Shown one piece after another: positions 22,341-34,611 of a stretch of 64,000 nt of DNA (the stretch's first letter is position 1; each line of letters begins with the position of its first letter). Origin of the DNA: Cyathus striatus (Eukaryota > Basidiomycota > Agaricomycetes > Agaricales > Nidulariaceae); NCBI GenBank assembly GCA_025738555.1, contig JAOVFP010000005.1, positions 1 through 64,000 on the forward strand. The letters are read 5' to 3'. A program made the translations under genes and the position numbers. The notes beneath the pieces are model-generated. The model ran no database searches. It had not been told where the DNA came from and worked only from the letters and a program-made list of their open reading frames with translations.

Positions 22341-23373
22341 TACATCGTGGTATGTCATATAAATTCTGCGATCCTCAAGGTGAATTTTTATTGTAGGTTT
22401 CTTGTGTACTTCATTCTCATCCGATTATTGTGTTGCTTGATTGATGTCAACCTCTCCACTCATTGTTTCCCACCCCCCCACTTATCATTTATGATGGATG
22501 CCAGCCCTCCCGCTCATCATTTCCCACGCCTCTGCTTATCATGTTCAATTCCTACTCACTGCTTCCAGCCCCTCTCTCTCAAAAATTCCCACGGTATTTC
22601 CTTCACCAAATACTCGCCCTCAACATTTCCCACGCATTTTGGCATTGCTCATCATCGCTTATGATTTCCCACACTTCATCATTTCATCAATTTGTCATTT
22701 CCCGCCCTCCGCTTTCATTTTCCCACGCACATATTGCTAGTTTATTGCACTTTCTCTTAAATTTATAATCATTTGAAAGTACCTATGCTTCATGAATTAT
22801 AATTGTAGCATTCATTGTACAGAATTATTAATTATTCCACAGTAAAAATTTAAATTATTTCATATTTTCATAAGATTACCCTTTCATATAGCACCTAAAG
22901 TATAGTCTACTGTATAGAGAAGAATATATAACAGATATTACAAAAAGATTCAAGAGAAAGTAGTAAATACTGAGCTAAAAATGCGAAATTACTTGCTCGC
23001 TGTTGAGCATGATGATGAGGAAGGGTGCCCATCAACAAATCACCCATCAATTATGTGCAGCGGCCTTGAGGAAGTGAGTTTGATGCCATTGATGGATGCC
23101 ATTGGCAACTGCAAACATGGACAAAGATGAGAAGAAGCGTGGGAAATCTTGAACAAGGCAGAGTGTTGAAGGAAACAGTGGACAGGGGGCGGGACAGAGG
23201 GAAGATAGGGATAATGGTGCAGAGTACAAGTGTTTATTGAACACTTACCTTTATGGACTTATTTTCTTTTTAGTAACTTGAATGTGATTTGAATTGTCAC
23301 TCAAACTGTCACTTGAGTGCAACTCGAATTCACTCGAACAAAATTGTCGTCGACTGGAATTCTTGTAAGCCCC
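22341..23373 (+). repeat. Module X copy plus the right end of a D-type element
   Basis: The left part holds repeated (t)ttcccac(g)cctc words and the right part their complement (gcgtgggaaa, ggggcgggaca), so the module is a foldback with minisatellite arms. The core contains acttgctcgctgttgagcat and gatgatgaggaagggtgccc, shared with 32.6 kb, 16.99 kb and, reversed, 62.0 kb. It ends in an array of cacttgagtgcaactcg words and the terminus GGAATTCTTGTAAGCCC (to about 23373), the same right end as element D. The left terminus was not found. Confidence 0.75.
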
Positions 23374-23399
23374 TATAAAATGACTGCATTATTGTTGAG

Positions 23400-25610
23400 T
23401 CACGTGACGAGTTTTAAGTAATACTTATGTATTTAGAATAGAAATTCCAAATATTATAATAATACTCAAATCCCAAGGTGGAAGTTCAGTAAGTTCGAGG
23501 GGCGCAATGATTTCTATTCCAAATTTAGAACAAGTTATTTTTAGATCGAATGAACTCAGGCTATTTTCGGTACGCGTCAAGGTATTCAGATTTCAAAGTA
23601 TTCAGATATCAATTCAAACAAGAAACTCTGTACGTATTTCTCAATGTCTAAATGTCTCGTAAATATGTCTGATTCTCGTCTGTATCTTGTCTGTACCGCC
23701 CTATCCGTGGGGGGAAGAATGCCTGGCAGTTCCTGCCTTATTTCTTCCCTCTTCCCCTACTATATACATTTTCTACCCTACTGACTTACAAATTGCGTAG
23801 TAATAAAATCTTATCTGTTCTCCGGTATTTCCCCGGTTCATTTGTAAGGTAACGCGTTGTCAACGCTGTAGAGCAGGTGTTCCGCCTGCATGGTGGAATC
23901 AATGTATTAACGAGTTCTGCAGACGCGTCTTAGTCACGTGACTAACTACGTAATCGAACCTCGAATGCGTACACGTCGCCAACTATCGTTCACCTCCGTC
24001 TGCACAATACCCCCTCGACGCTCTCGAAATCGGACCGACTTCTCCTCAACGCCGGACGAACTATCATGCTAACGAGCAACCAAAGCACTCGGTTATGGAC
24101 ACGCGAAGCTAGGGACAGCGGAACTCGCTCACAAACTGAAGATCTCGACATTGGCAAAACATATCACCTTCGTTTATCCAACATTGCTACATGTTCTACT
24201 TCTCCTCATATCACATTTCTCTTCTCTTCACATTCTAGATACAAACCTCCCTTGCTAGTTCTCCTTGAAACACTTGTCTAGTCACTCTTGGCCTTAGGAA
24301 AATTTATCCGCTCTTTTAGGTACAATTCTCTACCATTTTTCTTATATAAACGGTGTATCTACCTCTTTAGTAATTCAGTGAACTTCACCCCATCGTTCAA
24401 GCTCTCTCTCTGCCTCTCTTTTCATGTCTCCTTGTCGTCTCTATCGTTCTCTATCGTCTTCTCTCGCTCTCGGCTCTTACAGCAAGTTCACTCACTCAGA
24501 AACACTCAAGAACTTCGTCTCGAAGTTCTGACTCTTGTTGCGTCGTCGTACTTCTCGTTTACGTCGCTAAGTCCCTCCCTTTCTCAACCTTAGAACCTTA
24601 ACGTTGGACGGACGCGCCAACGGCTCGCATTCCTTTGATTAGGAACCTTCAACCGCCCATTTCCCTCTTCAACGCCCAGACGGCGGTCAGCCAATTGTGT
24701 GCATGACCCAACGCGCTCCCATTCTGCAACGCGCGCTCGTTTGAGCGTTCTAAATCGGGTAATCAGCCGATGCGGCAGCGCCAGCTGCTCGTATCAATTT
24801 CATTTACTTCGGCCTAACGGATCGGTTCCCCACTTCCGCGTGAACTCCTGACCGTTGGGGTACTGTCCCTACCTGTATGGATGCAACGGTCACGCATAAC
24901 ACTGACCCCGTTGTGTTGCTAAAACAGCATTTGGTCACGCATAACGGTGGCCCCGTTGCTTAGCAGGATGCGTGACAGGTTGATGAATAGATCAAAAAGT
25001 AAGCTTTTTACCCTAAAATTCCCCCGTCAGGTTGCTAATTCTGTAAATTGTCACGCAAAATCTGGCACTCGTTGCTTAGCTCGCGCCAAATTTTTGTGTC
25101 ACGCTTCAAAACCCCGTTGCATCCATACAGGTAGGGACAGTACTTGCTCTCTTTCCTTTCTTGCTTCCCTTCCCCCTTTCTCGCGCTCTCCCTCTCCCAG
25201 TCTCGCTGTCTCGTTGTCTTATTGTCTCAGTCCCTCATCGTCGTCACTCAAGCTCGCTAATCTCGTGTCTCGTGTCTCATGGTCTGGGTTGCTTACGGTC
25301 TTGGTAAGTTCGTGTTTTGTCTGGATCCATTACTTTGTAACTCGTGCTGACTTTGTCATGGTCATATAGTCTTTTCTGGGCATCGTAATACTCATGTTTA
25401 GGCTACAACGTCATTTGTAAAAGGTAAAGTATTGTGTATTTATTTGTTTTAAAGGGTGTAAAACCAGTACTGAGGTGGAGTCGTGTTTTAATAGGTGTAT
25501 TTGTTTTTATTCCCTTAGTGATTTATGGGAGGTGGCGCGGGAACTCAGCCCCTCCCCGCTGTTTCCTCACTCTACATGCCCGGTACTGGTATCTCGAAAT
25601 CGAGATATAA
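23400..25610 (+). repeat. Repeat module Y, copy 1 (contains nested insertions)
   Basis: The start and end align with 30530-31650. Shared words include gggggaagaatgcctg, actatatac and aagttcgaggg near the left, and tactgaggtggagt, ttatgggaggtggc / ttatgggaggcaac and ctcagcccctccc / ctcagtccctccc near the right. This copy is about 1 kb longer. The extra DNA includes a dyad gagcaggtgttccgcctgc at 23873-23892 and the TA-flanked MITE at 24863-25140. Short ORFs (24066-24593, 24947-25369) fall in it, but I see no conserved protein. Whether Y is a retroelement remnant or a non-coding unit is open. Confidence 0.6.
24863..25140. mobile_element. 278-bp Tc1/mariner-type MITE
   Basis: The 27-bp termini are near-perfect inverted repeats beginning CTGTCCCTACCTGTATGGAT and continuing into gcaacggt. 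TA lies on each side (24861-24862 and 25141-25142). The interior contains several gtcacgca(t/a)aa and ccgttgc words related to the end of the TIR. The size, TA duplication and termini fit a Stowaway-like element mobilised by a Tc1/mariner transposase. Confidence 0.85.
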
Positions 25611-26473
25611 CGAAATTAAAATTGGGTACATTGTTTTTGTTTACATGCGTATCAATTATTAAGGTTCGATACTTATTCAAATCAAGCATTAATAGTGGAG
25701 AAGTTAACTGGTGTGATGCTTTTTTCGATGGGAGTTCAATTCTCTTGTACGTAGTATGAGGTATCTGATTTTGTAGAGTTTAAAACAGTCAGCTAGACCA
25801 ATTTATTACTGGGAGTTGATTTCGGTTGATATCATTACATGAACAAACTCAAAGCAGCGGAAAATTTCAAAGGGCACAGTTGTATAGCATACTGTTTCTG
25901 GTTCTGAGAGTTCAATCTCCTCATAATGCATTCTGGCTCTCAGTAGTGAACCTTTGCTAAGGTTCACCTACCCCAGTTCCCAAGGCACTTGAAAGAAGCG
26001 GTAAATTACTCGATTTCAACTTAAATACTAATGTTAGTGTTGTTGAAAGAGTCTGGAAGACGGTGAGAGAGTGGTAGAAATAGATCGTTTCGTTAAAAGG
26101 GGAAGTGTACATATGGGTGGATTTGGATAGATTGTGTGGGTGTAGCTGAGAAAGAGAGAGTATCTCATGTGGTGGACGAAGAGGTATTGGCGTATAGGCA
26201 GAGCTGAGTCTGTTGCGCTGACCATTCGTGCTGTGGATGAGAGAGTCGGTGGTGACGCTGGTGTAGTTCCGGGGGAAGCTATTGCTGAAGCAGAACCCGG
26301 GTGTACATCACCCGGGTTATGGTGTGACCTTTCAGCAATGTCAATATCCCGAAGGTCGGAGTGCCGATTGAGTGATGCGCTTCCTATTCGTTGTTTTAGT
26401 CACATTATTATGCATACTTTTTATAAGATATCGGACCAAGAAGCTTTGGCTGACGGTGTCAGCCAAGCTACAC
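25611..26473. other. No gene seen; two perfect hairpins
   Basis: AACCCGGGTG-TACAT-CACCCGGGTT at 26294-26318 is a perfect 10-bp stem. GCTTTGGCTGAC-GGT-GTCAGCCAAGC at 26443-26468 is an 11-12-bp stem. They resemble the GC-rich dyads at 12486 and 23877 and may be a dispersed hairpin repeat or transposon end structures. ORFs across them are not supported. Confidence 0.5.
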
Positions 26474-26740
26474 GCGGGTGGATTAAGTAAGGAAAATTAC
26501 ATAATCCTCGCACCTCACTTTGCTCGCAAAAGTTGACCATTCAGGAAGTTTCTTGCAGATCTTTTCAATAAAAATTGCTTATGGTAGGATATATAAATGT
26601 ACATATTATACTGATGTACTTAGAATCAGTTGAAACATTAGGAGGTACAGCAAAAAATTACAGAACAAGTTGCCTTCACCGTGAGCGTATCGATTGCATA
26701 ATATTCTTCGTTTAATCCAGCCATGTGTAAATGTGGTTAG
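26474..26740. repeat. Segmental repeat, copy 1 (second copy at 38581-38830)
   Basis: About 260 bp aligns with 38581-38830: attacataatcctc(g/a)cacct, gaagtttcttgcagatcttt and acagaacaagttgccttcac. It lies next to the heptahelical gene and appears to have been copied as part of a larger segment. Confidence 0.7.
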
Positions 26741-27004
26741 TCTCCCGAATCGATTACATAGCCGCTGCGGTTCAAATGTACCTCTGGTAGGAAAAATGTG
26801 TAACATGATAATTGAGAATGAATATGACAGGGGATTTAACAAGTACTAGACTTTAAAATCAGTTCAATGTTCCTGTTCTTCTGGTTATAATTGTATCAAA
26901 TGTAAGTGTAAGTCTGTAATGGCACAAATTACGTAGGTTGTGGCCATATAAATTTATATTTGGGACTAGCAGTAATTGGAGTGGAAAATTATTGGAAGTG
27001 TACA

Positions 27005-28162
27005 TTAAGCCGTTATTTTGCCCACATTTTTGCCAGCAGAAAATCTGACGGTTCCCATTTCTACAACTGTTTTTGAGTCATATGTCTTTCCTTGCATGAC
27101 CCGATATATAAGAAGGACTGGAGTAATAGCCTAATTCCTGACAATAAGAATTGCCATATGGTGTAATAAATAAAATTCTGACCTGTAGTTGTCCAACAAT
27201 TTGATACATAACAGAACTAGAAGGAGAGTAACTGTAATTATAGTTTGCGAGTGTGGATGATTCCAATGGTAGAATTGTTGCTAGTAATGCCACTTGACCA
27301 ATGCCAAGAAGAGCCTGGGACTCCACTAGCATGGTGGTGACATTAATATATTCGTTCCCGTGTTGTGTTCCTAACGCCTTTCGAATTCTATAGCGAAATA
27401 ATAGCAGTCTTCCCACAATTAAAGATGTCAACAGCACGTTCTGGGACAGAGCGAATGCTTCAAATACTAGTAAATAAATAACTGGAAACAGGGCATTCGT
27501 GATGACCTGCAGCATGCCGAAAGCTAATTCAAGAGAACATATGTATCCCATTCCGATTAATAATATAGTGGTTGATTTGAGTATCAAAGGCTTACCTATG
27601 GATCCCATTAGAAGCAACAACGAAAATCCAAGTATAATCCATTTAAATAGCCTGAAGTCATGATATACCGCTAGAAAGCGCCAGATCTAATAGGTATTAT
27701 GTTTATGCAAATAAAAATGCTGAAAATGAAGTGCTATACCATGATTACATCGACTGCCCAGGCTGAAAACATAAAACCAGCGGCAAACATATACCCTGTC
27801 ACAGTGTTTGAGTTTTGTAGGCCTGAGGGAAGGACTGGTGCAAAGAAATCGCAACTCTGGGATAGGGTTACGACAGCGTCATTTATGGCTCCAGTGACAC
27901 TAAAGGTACTCGAAATAAATGCCAGGATGACATATATCGAAAGTATCCATTCACGCTTCCTGAGTGTCTTTTTCTTCGCGAGGTGAGTTAATACCAGGTG
28001 TAGGTATCCCAATACCACCACTACATTTATGGAGTACACCCCGAAAGTGAATATTGCCTTGTACATAGATATACGGCCGCTTTCTAGAATAATATCCATA
28101 CACCACAGAATATCACCGATATCAGGGGAGAGAGATCGATAACGAGAAAGTGAACCACTCAT
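27005..28162 (-). CDS. Heptahelical membrane protein, intact four-exon gene
   Basis: Exons on the minus strand are 28162-27740, 27686-27596, 27523-27183 and 27130-27005 (981 nt, 326 residues plus stop). The introns of 53, 72 and 52 bp have GT...AG ends and phases 0, 1 and 0. Hydrophobic segments, each a likely helix, include INVVVVLGYLHLVLTHL, WILSIYVILAFISSTF, FMFSAWAVDVIM, WIILGFSLLLLMGSI, ALFPVIYLLVFEAFALSQNV and ESQALLGIGQVALLATILPL. The motif IWRFLAVY after helix 3 and NVLLTSLIVGRLLLFRYRIR resemble the large Agaricomycete family of seven-helix proteins of unknown function. The tail ends AGKNVGKITA. No stops or frameshifts are present, in contrast to the two copies at 47.7 and 52.1 kb. 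Plasma-membrane location is inferred. Confidence 0.8.
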
Positions 28163-30361
28163 TCTGTAAGTGGAGAGATCGATAATGAGAAAGCTAGGAT
28201 CGATACATGCAACTTAAATAGTAAAATTCTTGTTAGGAGCGATCACAACGGTGCTTGCTTTCTGTAAGCTAGGAGTGTAATTAAGCAAAGATTGATTCGC
28301 ACTGCACTGTAACAACATCCATAGCCATCTCGGGTCGTGATATATTAAATTGTGCATTCTGTGGTCTACTTGCTCTCCAGAAGTATCAAAATCAGATTGA
28401 TATGAAATCTTATTATCAAAATGGTTCTTATCTTCTTGCACCGACGCGTATGGTTAATGAATAACAGCGCCAACACGAGTTGATGATCTTTGCAGTAATT
28501 ATGGCTTCTCTCAGAGCATCTTTATCTTGATAAAAATCGATTAGATATACGTATAATTGACATCATTCCCAGTATCCGAGTTGATTTCGAAGTTTCAAGC
28601 ATCCAATAGGTTCAAATGATTGATAGACCTCAATGTCATTTCTTTCAATAGGCAGTGGCATTTAATGTGAAAAGGCATCGTACTCCTTTGCTTTCAAGGG
28701 CTCTTGTTGTATACTGATAGGTAGCTAACAATAAGTATGTAGTTAAGTCTTGGTTAAGTCACTTCGCAAACACAGTATGGTGAGAAGCTAAGGAATTCAC
28801 TAAGTCATTACCTTGCTTGTCAAGGTTTCTCCCAGGTGAAAATAGGTTCCACTTTTCGACCTGCACATGATATTTCCCATGTTTGCAATCTAGCACTTGC
28901 ACGCTCCCTTCAATGTGCCTTCCTTTGTTTCTTTTCGTATGCTCTTCTCTACTGCGCGTGATGTCTTTTTTTTGGCACCTCTTCACACAATAGGATTTGC
29001 CAGGCTGTATGTTGAGCAGGACTCCAGCACTTCATGTCGATTCTGGCAGCTAGGTCATTCCCTGAGCAGGACTTCGGCAGGAGCCTGCACAAAACTTGAA
29101 GGATCGTGTGGCACCACAGGTTCTGAGCTAGTTGACGTATTCTGGGGGTCTTTGCTCGCGTCGGTGAGAATGAAGAGATCGAAGTTGGTTCTCTTTTCAA
29201 ATTTAAACCATACGAAAGTAAATTGATGTCATAGGAACTCGCAAAATACTCTCCAGTTCCTGTTCTCAATGGGCTTTCATCACTCTGGCATCCCACGCAA
29301 TTCCTCGCAGGTCTCCCAATACTCCATGAACATACTCACTTATTTCAACCACCCGGTTCAACAGCACCATTGGAAGATGACATGCATATAAAGTTCAAAC
29401 CTTTACCTGAACTCTTGGAGATTCTGCAAATGTCCTTCATGTTATGCTCGTCACATATCCTCAACTTGGGCATCAGCTTAGAGGAGCTAGCCCAGAAGAG
29501 TACAGAGCACCTGCTCCAGTTTGGGATCGCATTGTTTACCATCTCATGATTCAACAGGCTGCTTAGTTGGCGATTCTCGCTGGGCCTCCAAACAACTGCC
29601 GGGGTATTTTCATTTGCCTTATTTTAATCCTCACTCTCACAACCTGCTCTTTCAGACTTATGAACTTCATATACAAAATATATATGACTTTTAATCTAGT
29701 GCATCAATCCCTATGTTTTTAAATTTGTATTATTAATAAATGTTGTTAATTCTCTTACATTTTGTACTATTAATTCTACCTGAATTTTACTCTCCTTCTC
29801 CAACTAGACAAGCAAGGTCTCAGCCAACACAGTCAGCAATTCCTAGTTCTAAACACTGTGCAATGTTGTACCCATTGTTCTGGTCATGTGATAAGTTGAT
29901 GTGTGCCATGTCCCCATAAGTAAATAAATAAATAAATCAATAAGGCTGACAAGCGGCTCGGCCTGCTACCTAACACAACCTGATTCTCTCCAATAAACAT
30001 ATAATATATCATTTATATATGTAGTTAGACCTGTTGAAAGTGCACAAGCAGGTGTATCACTGAAAGTTTATTGAATGGGACATCACATAAACTTATTCTT
30101 AATGGTCCCAGAAACTCCAGTCATCCTCAGGACCTGCAGGTGTTACTTAAAAATAACTTCACCATCATCTTGGCTCAATTTCCAAAGCCCACAAGCTACA
30201 ATCAGTATAAATTGGCCAGACAATATGTGGGATCACATAGAGTTCACAAGAGCAGATCCATACTATTACAGTGCCATCAGTCACTTCTCAACATCTGATT
30301 TGGCAGAGAGTCATCAATTTTTGCCAAACTTGAACTACATTTCAGCAACTTATTTAATTGT
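28163..30361. other. About 2.2 kb upstream of the heptahelical gene, no assigned gene
   Basis: Segments here recur elsewhere: about 28283-28310 and 28490-28610 match the two flanks of the CACTA-like MITE at 55.85/56.28 kb, and 28621-28710 matches 48470-48545. Minus-strand ORFs between 29554 and 28759 could be fragments of one decayed gene (SPTRAKTPRIRQLAQNLW, GKYHVQVEKWNLFSPGR), but I recognise no family. 29640-30060 is AT-rich. Confidence 0.35.
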
Positions 30362-30370
30362 CACGAAATT

Positions 30371-32996
30371 GGGCCTACAGGAATTCCAGTTGAGTGTCAC
30401 TCAAATGTTACTCAAACATTACTCAAATTGTCACTTGAAGTATTACTCGACTTTCACTCGATTTTTGCACACTTAAGTATCTTGCTTAATTTCAGTGACC
30501 TAACTACATGATTTATGTACTTGTTTGCTACTCCAGTTGATAAATAGCTATCTTACTATTGATGTACTTAGCACGCGAGTTTAGAACACTTTAATTATAC
30601 TTAGAATAGTTTTACTTATTCCGATAATTTATATTCTAAGTTTCCTGTGCACGAAGATTTTGTAAGTTCGAGGGCGCGTGGATTTCAATTCTTTCAAAGT
30701 CAAACTAAATTTAGAATATGATCGTTCTATTTTTAAAACATGGTGGGACTTTGATGATTTAATTATGGCTGTCAAGCTTTAATTCAGATCGAGTATAATT
30801 CAACAGTTCAGGTGCAATTCAATTCGGTACGTCAAAACTATATACTATTTCTGGTACTTCTGTCTGATACACTGCCCTGTCTGTGGGGGGGAAGAATGCC
30901 TGTGCAGTTCCTGGTGTTTCTTTCCCCCCTCACTCCTCTATATACAATTGCTCATGCACTTATTTACAGTTCTCTATCTACAGGATTTTCTAATCATATG
31001 GCATCTTTATTCTAGGTCTGTGGTGAATCAGCACGGAGCATCGGCCCATGCATATGCAGCCAATCGTATGGCACTCACATGGTCCTTATCTATTGTGTTA
31101 TTGCAACAGTGCACGCGCACGCGGGCACTTCCATCAGCGCCTTCCTAATTCGGAAACCGTGGTGTTGATGTGTGATCTATCTCCGTTTCACTTGTCCTGC
31201 CACTCTTCTTGATAGCTCTACATTCCGTCATCGCTGCACCTGCTTCTTTCATGCATTATACACCACATGTGATTGAATTTCGGTTGTATCAGTATCCTAC
31301 TTTCCGTGGTATACAGATACCGGGTCTAAAGTTCAAGTACGTTGTCATAGTATTGTTTCCATTCTTTTTCCTTTGTTCTGAGTACATGTCATTTGGGTTT
31401 TCTAGGGTCTCGTCTGTTACTTAGGATCAACTGTAGCACGTCGGTTTTATGAATAAAATAAGTATAGTATTTGTTAAAGGTTTTTAATTTGGTTACTGAG
31501 GTGGAGTATTGTGTATAATAGTTTTTATAGGCTTTTATATCCCTTGATAGTTTATGGGAGGCAACACGGGACCTCAGTCCCTCCCCTTGGTGTCTGACTC
31601 GACGCCTCAGTCCAGGATTTCACAAATTGAGATGTAGAAATGAAATAAAGTATGTGCTTTCAGTTTTCCTGTGTATCACTATTATGTACCTAATGAACAA
31701 TATATTAAACTGAAAAACTAAGTAAAATGCACAAGAAATAAGCTAGTAATGATATAATATTTTTCTCACTGTTGCATATGTCACTCATATGTCACTCAAA
31801 TTTCACTCAAATTTTGAATTGTCACTTGATTGTAACTTGAATGCTACTTGAACACTACTAGAATTTTTACTTGAGTGAAATTGTTGTCACTCGAAAAAAT
31901 ATCACTTGAATCTTACTTGAATGTAACTTGAATGCTACTTGAATGCAACTTGAATCTTACTTGAATGCAACTCAACCTTCACTTGAATTTTCACTTGAAT
32001 GTAACTTGATTGTCACATGAATTTACTAACTTAACTCACTCAATTTTATGTCAATAAATTTAATTGTACTTCTTGTGTACTTCACTCTCATTTGCCCTCC
32101 CACTCATTGTTTCCCATGCCTCCACTTATTGTATTCAATTCCCACTCACCACTTCCCACCCCTCCTCTCTCAAAATTCCCACAGTATTTCCTTCACCAAA
32201 TACTTGCCCTTAACATTTCCCATGCATTTTCGCATTGCCTGCTGTCAATTATGATTTCCCATGCTTCATCATTTCATCAATTTGTCATGTCCCACCCTCC
32301 GCTTTCATCTTCCCATGCACATATTGCTAATTTATTGCACTTTCTCTTAAATTTATAATCATTCAAAAGTATCTATGCTTCATGAATTATAATTGTAGCA
32401 TTCATTGTACAAAAGTATTAATTATTCCACAGTAAAAAATTGAATAATTCCGCATTTTAATAAGATTACCTTTTCATACAACATCTAAGGTACAGTCTAA
32501 TGTATAAAGAAGAGGATATAACAGATATTACAAAAAGATTCAAGAGAAAATAGTAAATATTGAGCTAGAAAATGCGAAATTACTTGCTCGCTGTTGAGCA
32601 TGATGATGAGGAAGGGTGCCCATCAACAGATCACCCATCAATTATATGTGGCGGCCTTGAGGATGTGAGTTTGATGCCATTGATGGATGTCAATGACAGC
32701 AGTTGCAAACATGGACAAAGGTGAGAAGAAGCATGTGAAAAATTGAACAAGGTGGAATGTTGAAGGAAAAAGCAGGCGGGGGGTGGGACAGTGGGGAGAC
32801 AGTGATAGTAATGTAGAGTTTAAGTATTTATTAAACACTCACCTATACAGACTTATTTTTTTAATAACTTGAATGTGATTTGAATTGTTACTTGAATTGT
32901 CACTTGAGTGCAACTCAAATGCTACTTGATTGCAACTCAAATGCAACTCAAACTCACTTGAACAAAATTGTTATCAACTGGAATTCTTGTAAGCCC
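30371..32996 (+). mobile_element. Element D: 2.6-kb GGGC-ended TIR element carrying modules Y and X
   Basis: The left end GGGCCTACAGGAATTCCAGT and the complement of the right end (GGGCTTACAAGAATTCCAGT) form the TIR. The flanks CACGAAATT (30362-30370) and CACAGAATC (32997-33005) match at 6 of 9 positions, a possible decayed 9-bp duplication. Inside both ends the words gtcactcaaa and acttgaatg are amplified (30390-30470, 31780-32040 and 32870-32970, spacing about 10-11 bp), matching the TIR tail ttgagtgtcactcaaatg. The interior carries module Y (30530-31650) and module X (32090-32840). No transposase is seen. Confidence 0.75.
30530..31650 (+). repeat. Repeat module Y, copy 2
   Basis: This is homologous to both ends of 23400-25610 but shorter, without the nested MITE. 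The order here is Y then X, whereas near 22.3-25.6 kb it is X then Y. Short ORFs are not conserved between the copies. Confidence 0.65.
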
Positions 32997-33005
32997 CACA
33001 GAATC

Positions 33006-33924
33006 ATGTTTAATGGTGATATATAGACTAGTTCTATCTTTACTGTGCTTTCCAAGTCAATCAGACAAAAAAAATTTCTTCAGCCCCAGAAAAAGTGAAA
33101 CAAGACATATTACATAATATTTTATATACTATATATAGTAATATTATTATGTAATATATGCAAACATTCTCATGCTAAAGCAACTCTAAGATCCTCTCTT
33201 GAACCTCTACTGTGGCAGCTACATACCTTAAATGGCAATAATCCATTTAACTACCCATTCTGAGTGAAGATACCACTATTTCATGATGTTTCATTAGTAT
33301 TTTAACCTAGTACATCTGGAAATAACTGTGATTGACCCCCAATTTTTTTCGGTCAGCCATAGAAAACTGAAACACCATGGGAAAAAGCGGGATGACATCG
33401 TAAATCACATTTTTAAGGTGGGTTTCCTTCCCAAAAAAATATCAAAAAAATGTACAAAAATTTTATTGACTGAAAACAGGATGTGTAAGGGAGGTGCCCA
33501 TTGGCACTGTGTGTTCTGGTGAGGAGACATTTTGTCATCAAAGGATAGTCCTGAATGTCTGGTTGACAATTGGTTGATGATGCACCAAACACAGTAAGCA
33601 TGTAGAAGCTCCAAGCAGTTAGGATATGGGAATGACCAATATTTCAAGCTTACATGTGGTTGCCAAAATAATGGCAATCATACATTTTTCCTACTGAAAA
33701 TGCGAGGTGTTCTCACATTAATTATCATGTAGCACACTACACTCTGTGCAGACCACCTTGAAATTCTGTATATATACTTACCATGATGTATACTACTGGA
33801 ATGAAACTTTATAACATAATGGACTTATTTAATGGCATGATATACACAATCTAATTCACCAGCTATATTTGTGTTATACAATATACAAATTAGCCTACAG
33901 AAGTTGTTCTTGTTGATATTTCTA
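33006..33924. other. About 0.9 kb without a gene
   Basis: This is AT-rich sequence with an atatactatatatagta dyad near 33122-33150. ORFs on both strands at 33328-33677 overlap each other and are not supported. Confidence 0.35.
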
Positions 33925-33932
33925 TATGATAT

Positions 33933-34603
33933 TAGTGATGAGCAGGGGTATATCTCTGGGTATCTGAGCTGTACCCTTACCCTTACCTTCCAAATACCCC
34001 TACCCTTGCTAAGGGTAGGGTATCTGTGAAGGGTCCAAGGGGTACAGACTCTTACCTATACCCCCAGGGTATCAGGTGAGGGTACAGTCTGAATGATCAC
34101 TGATATACTGTACTCATCAAATCAATTCACTAGTCACATATCACAAGCCCCTTCTGATGTGACAAAATTTGGTGCTGTGTCACATGTCATTTTAAAAAAT
34201 GATGAAAGTTCAATTTATTTTGGTTTTGCAAGCAACTACATAAGTTTTACAACATTGCATAGGTGCTTGGTAAGTAATACCTTCATTAGCCACTACTTAC
34301 ATCCCACAAATGGTTTCATTACTTGTCTTCTTCAAATATATAGTGCTTTTATAAAGTTCACTTTCCATAAATATTTAGAGAATGACATGTATCTAAATAT
34401 ATATTAAACTCAGTGTTTTAAATATGTTAAAGTAGTAGAACCATGTTTATTTAGTATTCTCAGTATATACATTAATAATACCCCTGGACCCTTGCCAGAG
34501 GTAGGGGTATTTTCATTTCTGAAAAATCTGGACCTTTACTCCTACCCCCCTTGGACTCTACCCATGGACCCCCAGGGTATGCTGTACCCCTTGCTCATCA
34601 CTA
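33933..34603. mobile_element. hAT-type MITE, 671 bp
   Basis: The left end TAGTGATGAGCAGGGGTA and right end (complement) TAGTGATGAGCAAGGGGTA are inverted repeats. A perfect 8-bp target duplication TATGATAT lies at 33925-33932 and 34604-34611. TAGnG termini with 8-bp duplications define the hAT superfamily. Subterminal regions hold repeated taccctnaccc / gggtanggggta words on both sides. The interior is AT-rich and non-coding. Confidence 0.92.
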
Positions 34604-34611
34604 TATGATAT

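Noticed and set aside
22463..22768. Pro/Ser-rich ORFs in module X, with relatives at 32.1 kb
   Set aside because: They come from TTTCCCAC minisatellite arms; frames are not conserved between the copies apart from the repeat.
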